From contig JAGKTY010000066.1 of assembly GCA_021153185.1 (NCBI GenBank), positions 1-5,013 of the forward strand: a DNA stretch of 5,013 nucleotides. Direction: 5' to 3'. Below the pieces are notes generated by a model. It had not been told where the DNA came from and ran no database searches. It was given only the letters and a program-made list of their open reading frames with translations. This stretch comes from Lachnospiraceae bacterium (GTDB lineage Bacteria; Bacillota; Clostridia; Lachnospirales; Lachnospiraceae). Shown here piece by piece: positions 1 to 5,013 of the stretch (position 1 is the stretch's first letter; every line of letters begins with the position of its first letter). Made by a program: the position numbers and the translations under genes.

Positions 1-1640
1 GCACCAACCATAAGCATTACAAAACGGTCAAGTCCAAATGCAAAACCGCCGTGCGGTGGAGTTCCGTATCTGAAAGCATTTACCATAAAGCCAAAACGCT
101 CATCAATTGTCTTTTTGTCAAACCCCAAGGCTTCAAACATTTTCTCCTGCACACGTCTGTCGTGAATTCTGATTGAACCTGAACCAAGCTCGATTCCGTT
201 AAGCACTACATCGTATGCTTGTGCCCTCACTCTTCCGGGATCTGTCGTAAGATACTGTACATCCTCCGGATATGGCATTGTAAACGGATGATGTGTCGCA
301 ACATATCTATTTTCCGCTTCGGAATATTCAAACTGCGGAAAATCAATTACAAACAGGAATTTATAATCATTTTTTCTGCGCAGTCCAAGCATATCACCCA
401 AATCAAGTCTGAGTCCGCCAAGCGTTCTTCTCACAACATCAAGCTTATCAGCACAAAACAGTATAAAGTCACCGGGCTTTGCTTTGACAGCATCAAGCAA
501 TTCTTTCATTTCATCTTCAGTAAAATATTTTGTGAGAATAGAATATATTTCTCCGTTTTGCTTATATGCAATCCATGCCATACCCTTTGCACCGTAGCCC
601 ATTGCTTTTTCGGTTAAATTCTCAATGGTTGAACGTGTAAAGTCTGCCTGTCCGGTTACACATATCGCTCTTACATAGCCACCGCTTTGTGCAACCTTTT
701 TAAACACGCTGAAGGAACATTTTTTTGCAATATCCGTAACATCAACAATCGGCAACTCAAATCTGATATCAGGCTTATCCGAGCCATATACATCCATCGC
801 TTCCTGCCAGGTCAGGCGCGGAAAGTCATAATGTATTTCCTTTCCCGTTGTCTCTTTATAGATATACTTAAACATTTTTTCAAGATGATTTAAGATATCT
901 TCCTGTTCTACAAAAGACATTTCCATATCAACCTGCGTAAATTCAGGCTGACGGTCTGCTCGTAGGTCTTCATCACGGAAGCATCTCGCAACCTGATAAT
1001 ATTTATCAACACCACCAACCATCAAAAGCTGTTTGAATATTTGAGGCGATTGAGGAAGTGCATAAAATGTTCCCGGATTCACACGGCTCGGCACAAGATA
1101 ATCTCTTGCTCCTTCCGGTGTTGATTTTGTAAGCATAGGTGTTTCAACATATAGAAACCCGTTATTATCAAGATAGTCCGATGCAGCCTTTTGAACTTTA
1201 TATCTGAATTTCAGATTGTTATAAAGCTCCGGTCTGCGAATATCCAAAAATCTGTATTTCAATCGAAGCTCTTCACGAACTTTACTTCCGTCATCAATCG
1301 AATATGGTAAACTGTCCGCCTGTGAAATAAGTTCAATTTTATCTGCAGCAAGTTCTATTGTTCCGGTAGCAATCTTTAGGTTAATTGTTTCTTCGTCTCT
1401 TTCTCTGACCGTGCCTTTTATAGACACTACCGACTGCAAACGCAGCCTTTCGATTAAGCTAAACTCATCAGCGCTCACTTTACCTTCATCCACAACAACC
1501 TGTAAAACGCCTTCACGGTCACGAAGATCAATAAATATGATTCCGCCCATATCACGCTTCGTAAGAACCCACCCCGAACATATCTGCTGCGTTCCTATGT
1601 GTTCAGGTCTTAAAAGGCCACAATATTCTGTTCTCTTCAT
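1..1640 (-). CDS. aspS: Aspartyl-tRNA synthetase, bacterial type, C-terminus cut by window edge
   Basis: Class II aminoacyl-tRNA synthetase that activates aspartate with ATP and charges tRNA-Asp, and tRNA-Asn too if non-discriminating. The visible 546 codons read without a frameshift from ATG at 1640. The N-terminal OB-fold anticodon-binding domain covers about residues 1-105 (MKRTEYCGLL, SGWV, FIDLRDREG). The catalytic domain follows, with ETPMLTKSTPEGARDYLVPSR at 166-186 and class II motif 2 FRDEDLRADRQPEFTQ at 221-236. A GAD insertion domain of bacterial AspRS lies at about 290-420. The catalytic core resumes with HHPFTMP (450-456), the GSGSIRIH segment (486-493) and motif 3 GLDRFVML (536-543). 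Bacterial AspRS is usually near 590 residues, so some 40-50 are missing off the left edge. The start is supported by an AGGAGG site 9 nt upstream. Expression is probably controlled by the T-box leader before it. Family assignment is secure. tRNA specificity (Asp only, or Asp plus Asn) cannot be decided from the protein alone; the residue aligned with E. coli Leu30 is Met31. Confidence 0.98.
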   Translation of the reverse strand, partial: MKRTEYCGLLRPEHIGTQQICSGWVLTKRDMGGIIFIDLRDREGVLQVVVDEGKVSADEFSLIERLRLQSVVSIKGTVRERDEETINLKIATGTIELAADKIELISQADSLPYSIDDGSKVREELRLKYRFLDIRRPELYNNLKFRYKVQKAASDYLDNNGFLYVETPMLTKSTPEGARDYLVPSRVNPGTFYALPQSPQIFKQLLMVGGVDKYYQVARCFRDEDLRADRQPEFTQVDMEMSFVEQEDILNHLEKMFKYIYKETTGKEIHYDFPRLTWQEAMDVYGSDKPDIRFELPIVDVTDIAKKCSFSVFKKVAQSGGYVRAICVTGQADFTRSTIENLTEKAMGYGAKGMAWIAYKQNGEIYSILTKYFTEDEMKELLDAVKAKPGDFILFCADKLDVVRRTLGGLRLDLGDMLGLRRKNDYKFLFVIDFPQFEYSEAENRYVATHHPFTMPYPEDVQYLTTDPGRVRAQAYDVVLNGIELGSGSIRIHDRRVQEKMFEALGFDKKTIDERFGFMVNAFRYGTPPHGGFAFGLDRFVMLMVG

Positions 1641-1649
1641 AGATTTATT

Positions 1650-1655
1650 CCTCCT
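1650..1655 (-). promoter_or_regulatory. Shine-Dalgarno site of aspS
   Basis: Perfect AGGAGG on the minus strand, 9 nt upstream of the ATG at 1640. It fixes the aspS start. It lies outside the T-box terminator hairpin, so the leader most likely acts by transcription attenuation and not by hiding this site. Confidence 0.92.
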
Positions 1656-1726
1656 GAATCTTTACTTATATGCTGTGCCGTGAAATGGATTTGTAAACGC
1701 ACAAAAGGTGTCACCTAAGTAACAAC

Positions 1727-1773
1727 CCCTATAGAACACAGTCATATTTTTAAATATTCAGCATTCTACAGGG
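1727..1773 (-). terminator. Competing T-box terminator hairpin
   Basis: CCCTGTAGAA (1773-1764) pairs with TTCTATAGGG (1736-1727), giving 10 bp with one G-U pair. The loop holds a further AU-only hairpin. The 5' arm shares bases 1773-1768 with the 3' half of the antiterminator helices, so the two structures exclude each other as expected of a T-box. The 3' flank (GUUGUUACUU) is only moderately U-rich, so termination may be weaker than usual. Confidence 0.8.
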
Positions 1774-1801
1774 CGATTGCTGTACTCGCGGTGCCACCTG
1801 T
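1768..1801 (-). promoter_or_regulatory. T-box antiterminator
   Basis: Contains the hallmark T-box sequence GGTGGCACCGCG (1798-1787). It folds as helix A1 ACAGG (1801-1797) with CCTGT (1772-1768), a 7-nt bulge TGGCACC (1796-1790), and helix A2 GCGA (1789-1786) with TCGC (1776-1773). The UGGC of the bulge would pair with a tRNA 3' end of discriminator G plus CCA. Bacterial tRNA-Asp and tRNA-Asn both usually carry G73, so this element fits either and does not separate them. Confidence 0.94.
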
Positions 1802-1995
1802 ATTTTTTCTCATTAACATTGCCGATTGACGCACGGCATACGGCGCACCTACTAAAATTTCTTCTTTCAGATTGCAGCTCGAAAAGTGTTATTCATACGG
1901 GACCGGGACATGGCTTCCACCATCCCATGCTCGCTATACCCGGCTTATCCGTATTACTTCTCTTTTCTCAAACGCTTTTAACTTTTAAGTTTTTA

Positions 1996-2169
1996 TCAAT
2001 CGTGAGTCGTTGTATTCTGATTGTACTCACTTGCCGGTTTTTCATCTCTGTCAAGAAATGCTTTCTCATAAAGCGGATCAATCTCCGGTGTCCTGACCTG
2101 CATTTTAGGAAGTAAATCAGTAAAATCTATACTCTTTACAAAGTTTTCAGTTTGCTTTTTATCTGCCAT
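1996..2169 (-). CDS. Unrecognised 57-residue small protein downstream of amt
   Basis: An ATG at 2169 opens a 58-codon frame (including TGA) that ends 20 nt before the T-box leader. A good ribosome site, AAAGGAGC, lies 7 nt upstream, and the start is only 20 nt after the amt stop, so co-translation in the same operon is likely. The product begins MADKKQTENFVKSIDF and ends in a hydrophilic, probably disordered tail (KPASEYNQNTTTHD). It is rich in charged residues and has no membrane segment, signal peptide, cysteine motif or recognisable domain. The middle part (DFTDLLPKMQVRTPEIDPLYEKAF) could form short helices. I do not recognise the family. Position after Amt-PII invites the idea of an accessory factor for nitrogen control, but nothing in the sequence proves this. 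The alternative is a chance frame at the start of the aspS leader, which the ribosome site and spacing argue against. Confidence 0.68.
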   Translation of the reverse strand: MADKKQTENFVKSIDFTDLLPKMQVRTPEIDPLYEKAFLDRDEKPASEYNQNTTTHD

Positions 2170-2189
2170 ACAAAAGCTCCTTTCAAATC

Positions 2190-3908
2190 TTATTCAACAT
2201 CTTGCAGTGCATCGTAGCCTTCTTCACCGGTACGAACCTTCACAACATTTTCAACATCGTAAACAAATATCTTACCGTCACCGATATGTCCTGTGTATAG
2301 AACCTTCTTTGCCGTTTCAATTACACTTCTCACAGGAATCTTGCTTACAACAATATCTACCTGAATCTTAGGCAGAAGGTTTGTTTCAACAGGAATACCT
2401 CTGTAATACTCCGGCTTTCCTTTCTGAACACCGCAGCCCATTACATGAGATACTGTCATACCTGTTATTCCAAGCTTTACCATTGCATTTTTAAGTGCTT
2501 CAAATCTCGCTTCCTTACAAATAATTTCAACCTTAGTAAATTTAGCAGTTGTTCCTTCTTCAAATGCCGGTACTTTCTTTACAGGTATCGCTTCAGCTAC
2601 CGGAGTATCGCCTATAACATATACAGTATTTTCATCTTCATCCCCGGTAATTACATCAGGCTCTTTTGCAAAGCCAGCATAAGCAGTAACCAGCCCGTGT
2701 TCTGAAACATCAAGACCTGCAATTTCATCTTCAGCCGATGCCCTGAGGCCGATTGTATGCTTAATTATAAGGAATACTATAGTCATTATCACTGCAACAT
2801 ATGCGATAACCGATACTACACCAAGTGTCTGAACACCTAAAAGATGTGTGCCACCACCATAGAAGAGTCCTTTTTCGGTTGTAACACCAGTTGCAAAGAG
2901 TCCGGTCAAAATAGTACCCAGAGCACCGCACACACCGTGAACTGAAATTGCACCAACAGGGTCATCAATCTTTGCAACCTTGTCAAAGAATTCTACTGCA
3001 AGAACAATAACAATACCGAATATAAGACCCATTATAGCTGCACCTACAGGACTTACAGCATCGCATCCTGCTGTAATACCAACAAGACCTGCAAGTGCTG
3101 CATTGTATGTCATAGAAACATCAGGTTTTTTGTAACGAATCCATGTGAAAATCAGCGTTGTACAACAAGCAACTGCCGCTGCCATATTTGTGTTGAAGAA
3201 TATTCTGCCGGCACTTACAATACTTGCATCGTTATCCATGCTTACTGTGGATGCACCATTGAAACCAAACCAACAAAACCAAAGGATAAATACACCAAGT
3301 GCTGCAAATGTGATGTTGTGACCAAGGATAGCACGGGGCTTACCATTTTTATCATATTTACCAATACGTGGTCCAAGTATCTTTGCGCCAATTAAAGCAC
3401 ACACACCACCTACCATATGTACTGCTGTTGAACCTGCAAAGTCGTGAAATCCAAGCTCGGATAGCCATCCGCCGCCCCAAATCCAGTGACCTGAAACGGG
3501 ATAAATGATAAGTGAAATTGCTGCTGAGTACAAACAGTATGCAGAAAACTTCGTTCTCTCAGCCATTGCGCCTGAAACAATTGTTGCGGCTGTTGCACAG
3601 AAAACCGTCTGAAATATTGCGAATGCCCACAGCGGAACACCAGCCGGAAGAATGTGACTGTAATCACCCATAATAAACGGATCAAACCTTCCAAACAAGC
3701 CTGTTCCCGCTCCGAACATGATGCCAAATCCGACAAGCCAGAAACAAGGTGTACCTATGCAAAAATCCATGAGGTTCTTCATAAGGATATTTCCGGTATT
3801 TTTAGCTCTTGTAAAACCTGCTTCACACATCGAAAAGCCTGCCTGCATAAAGAACACCAACGCCGCACCTAAAAGTACCCAAATTGTATTTACTGCACTA
3901 TATTCCAT
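2190..3908 (-). CDS. amt: Ammonium transporter fused to a C-terminal PII (GlnB/GlnK) domain
   Basis: A 572-residue inner-membrane protein. Residues 1-390 are a full Amt/MEP/Rh channel, with 11 membrane segments expected. Key residues correspond to E. coli AmtB: Phe103 (gate), Trp144 (periplasmic recruitment site, WGGG), Asp156 and pore His164 (DFAGSTAVH), the WFGFN segment at 213-217, and the second pore His324 (ISVHGVCG). The cytosolic tail LRASAEDEIAGLDVSEHG is the usual Amt C-terminal region. After an acidic linker (about 411-455), residues 457-567 form a complete PII domain, with T-loop GCGVQKG...YYRG (491-504), Gln495 (Gln39 of GlnB), LPK (512-514), TGHIGDGKIFVYDV (539-552) and VRTGEEG. 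The T-loop Arg503 matches the GlnK arginine that plugs the AmtB pore. The residue aligned with uridylylated Tyr51 is Val508. The ribosome site is weak (AAGAAGATGA), and the gap to the upstream GS gene is 34 nt, suggesting one operon. No alternative start is needed. Confidence 0.97.
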   Translation of the reverse strand: MEYSAVNTIWVLLGAALVFFMQAGFSMCEAGFTRAKNTGNILMKNLMDFCIGTPCFWLVGFGIMFGAGTGLFGRFDPFIMGDYSHILPAGVPLWAFAIFQTVFCATAATIVSGAMAERTKFSAYCLYSAAISLIIYPVSGHWIWGGGWLSELGFHDFAGSTAVHMVGGVCALIGAKILGPRIGKYDKNGKPRAILGHNITFAALGVFILWFCWFGFNGASTVSMDNDASIVSAGRIFFNTNMAAAVACCTTLIFTWIRYKKPDVSMTYNAALAGLVGITAGCDAVSPVGAAIMGLIFGIVIVLAVEFFDKVAKIDDPVGAISVHGVCGALGTILTGLFATGVTTEKGLFYGGGTHLLGVQTLGVVSVIAYVAVIMTIVFLIIKHTIGLRASAEDEIAGLDVSEHGLVTAYAGFAKEPDVITGDEDENTVYVIGDTPVAEAIPVKKVPAFEEGTTAKFTKVEIICKEARFEALKNAMVKLGITGMTVSHVMGCGVQKGKPEYYRGIPVETNLLPKIQVDIVVSKIPVRSVIETAKKVLYTGHIGDGKIFVYDVENVVKVRTGEEGYDALQDVE

Positions 3909-3942
3909 AAAAAATCATCTTCTTTCTTAAACCCATTGCCAA

Positions 3943-5013
3943 TTATCTAACACCGAAAAGCAATTCTCCGTATGTTGGGAACGGCCAATATTTTTCTGCT
4001 GTAATGACCTCCGCCTCATCACAAGCTACTCGGAGTTCGCTCATTTTCGGAAGTAATTCATCACGAATCATATATCCTTCCTGCTCAACATTTGCACTGT
4101 CAGAGAGCTTGCAGAGAACTTTATCAAGCTCATCACATTTTTCAAAAATCTGACCTGAAAGGAGAGAAAGCTTTCTGACTGTTCCGGTTTCATATACGCA
4201 TGAAACTTCTGCATCAAGAGCCTTTTTCTTTCCTGCTGCTGATGCGATGAATGCGGTATATTCTTCAATTGCAGGCAAGATTTCCTTCTTAGCCATCTGA
4301 GACATAGTGTTAGCTTCGATTGTAACCGTCTTGCAGTAGTTTTCCAAAGTAATTTCACATCGAGATTTAAGTTCTGCCTCTGAAAATACCTTATGGCTTG
4401 TAAGCATATCCACATTTTTCTTGTCGAGCAAATGCGGAATAGCATCCGGTGTTGTGCGAAGGTTCAAAAGACCTCTCTTTTCTGTGGCTTCCTTAATCCA
4501 TTCATCATCGTAGCCGTTGCCGTTGAAAATGATACGCTTATGGTCTTTGATTGTTTTCTTAATCATTTCGTGGAGTGCGGTTTCAAAGTCATCTGCATTT
4601 TCAAGCCTGTCAGCATAAATCTTAAGGCTTTCTGCAACAGCAGCGTTAAGCATAATATTTGCACAAGCGATACTATTTGAAGAACCGAGCATACGGAATT
4701 CAAACTTATTACCGGTAAATGCAAATGGTGATGTTCTGTTTCTATCGGTTGTATCACGGTTAAACTTAGGAAGTACATCCACTCCAAGCTTCATCTGAGT
4801 CTTTTCTGCACCCTTATACGGTGTATCTGTTTCAATTGCTTCCAAAACTGCATTCAGTTCATCGCCAAGGAACATAGAAACAACAGCCGGCGGTGCTTCA
4901 TTTGCACCAAGTCTATGGTCATTTCCGGCAGTTGCAACCGAAATACGGAGTAAATCCTGATAATCGTCAACAGCCTTGATTACTGCGCAAAGGAACAGCA
5001 AGAATTGTGCGTT
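3943..5013 (-). CDS. glnN: Glutamine synthetase type III (GSIII), C-terminal half
   Basis: Makes glutamine from glutamate, ammonium and ATP in the cytosol. The visible 356 residues are the C-terminal half of a GSIII, a family of about 700 residues. The 5' end lies beyond the right edge. The reading frame is open to the last base, beginning NAQFLLFLCAVIKAVDDYQD, so no start codon is visible here. Diagnostic parts, numbered from the window edge, are GNDHRLGANEAPPA (30-43), the GSIII-typical DRNRTSPFAFTG (90-101) with its active-site-type arginine, KFEFRMLGSS (103-112), and the long helical C-terminal extension characteristic of GSIII ending in KYWPFPTYGELLFGVR. The size and these motifs exclude GSI and GSII. 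It is followed after 34 bp by the ammonium transporter in the same direction, with no terminator between, so substrate uptake and assimilation are probably co-transcribed. Confidence 0.97.
   Translation of the reverse strand, partial: NAQFLLFLCAVIKAVDDYQDLLRISVATAGNDHRLGANEAPPAVVSMFLGDELNAVLEAIETDTPYKGAEKTQMKLGVDVLPKFNRDTTDRNRTSPFAFTGNKFEFRMLGSSNSIACANIMLNAAVAESLKIYADRLENADDFETALHEMIKKTIKDHKRIIFNGNGYDDEWIKEATEKRGLLNLRTTPDAIPHLLDKKNVDMLTSHKVFSEAELKSRCEITLENYCKTVTIEANTMSQMAKKEILPAIEEYTAFIASAAGKKKALDAEVSCVYETGTVRKLSLLSGQIFEKCDELDKVLCKLSDSANVEQEGYMIRDELLPKMSELRVACDEAEVITAEKYWPFPTYGELLFGVR

Larger units (their letters stand above)
1718..1980 (-). promoter_or_regulatory. T-box riboswitch leader of aspS with an apparent Asn (AAC) specifier
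   Basis: tRNA-sensing leader RNA: an uncharged cognate tRNA pairs its anticodon with the specifier codon and its acceptor end with the T-box bulge, favouring antitermination. Stem I is clear on the minus strand. AGC (1976-1974) can pair with GCU (1878-1876) across a kink-turn-like GUUUGA/GA junction. GAAAAG (1967-1962) pairs with CUUUUC (1886-1881), ATACGG (1954-1949) with CCGTAT (1900-1895), CCGGG (1943-1939) with CCCGG (1907-1903), and CATGG (1929-1925) with CCATG (1913-1909). The AGTA motif is at 1958-1955, an AGCGAG bulge at 1935-1930, and the conserved-type apical loop GATGGTGGAAG at 1924-1914. The 3' side of the specifier loop reads GAAUAACA. By alignment with known leaders (GAA, one base, codon, then A), the specifier is AAC at 1890-1888. 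A small hairpin TGCCG/CGGCA (1838-1820) may be stem III. Limits are approximate. Confidence 0.93.

Noticed and set aside
219..893. Plus-strand open frames within aspS
   Set aside because: They are antisense to a clearly conserved AspRS frame and their translations resemble no protein family.
1665..1697. Possible internal promoter TTTACA (1697-1692) and TATAAG (1670-1665) just before aspS
   Set aside because: The spacer is 21 bp and the -10 match is poor; AT-rich chance is likely.
2020..2054. Possible promoter for the T-box/aspS: TTGACA (2054-2049) and TACAAT (2025-2020)
   Set aside because: The spacer is 23 bp, too long for a standard sigma-70-type promoter. TACAAT alone could still be a weak -10 element, but I cannot support it.
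1777..2115. Plus-strand 112-codon open frame
   Set aside because: It overlaps the T-box leader and the small minus-strand gene antisense, its product is low in recognisable features, and it has no ribosome site. It is a chance frame.
3909..3942. Terminator or regulatory RNA between GSIII and amt
   Set aside because: Only 34 bp are present, with no hairpin plus U-tract; it looks like an ordinary intra-operon spacer.
4068..4787. Other minus- and plus-strand frames inside the GSIII gene
   Set aside because: They are out-of-frame shadows of the conserved GSIII coding sequence.
4999..5001. TTG at 5001 as a start codon for the GS gene
   Set aside because: The frame stays open to the window edge with matching GSIII residues (NAQF) before it, and the protein would lack its whole N-terminal half. 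The gene simply continues outside.

Overview
The window is about 5 kb of moderately AT-rich DNA in which every gene I can support lies on the minus strand. Reading in the direction of transcription (right to left), the order is: the 3' half of a type III glutamine synthetase (GSIII/GlnN), an ammonium transporter with a PII signalling domain fused to its C-terminus, an unrecognised 57-residue small protein, a T-box riboswitch, and an aspartyl-tRNA synthetase (aspS) that runs off the left edge. Strong AGGAGG-type ribosome sites, a T-box leader and GSIII next to an Amt-PII fusion together suggest a Firmicute, probably an anaerobic clostridium or Ruminococcus-like gut bacterium. The species cannot be named from this stretch.

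Layout: 5013-3943 GSIII (5' end outside the window); a 34-bp gap; 3908-2190 Amt-PII fusion; a 20-bp gap; 2169-1996 small ORF with its own ribosome site; about 1980-1718 T-box leader with stem I, antiterminator and competing terminator; 1655-1650 Shine-Dalgarno; 1640-1 aspS, lacking only its last few dozen codons. I see no supported plus-strand gene. I also see no insertion sequence, CRISPR array or tRNA/rRNA gene.

How it fits together: the transporter brings in ammonium, its tethered PII domain can gate the pore according to the ATP/ADP/2-oxoglutarate state, and GSIII fixes ammonium into glutamine. The T-box before aspS carries AAC (asparagine) at the specifier position, with no Asp codon (GAC/GAU) in the specifier loop. 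This suggests that aspS is induced by uncharged tRNA-Asn. That would make sense if the enzyme is non-discriminating and makes Asp-tRNA-Asn for glutamine-dependent amidation by GatCAB. The neighbourhood would then couple nitrogen assimilation to tRNA-dependent asparagine synthesis. The specifier, fusion and gene order are read from the sequence. The non-discriminating activity and the coupling are inference.
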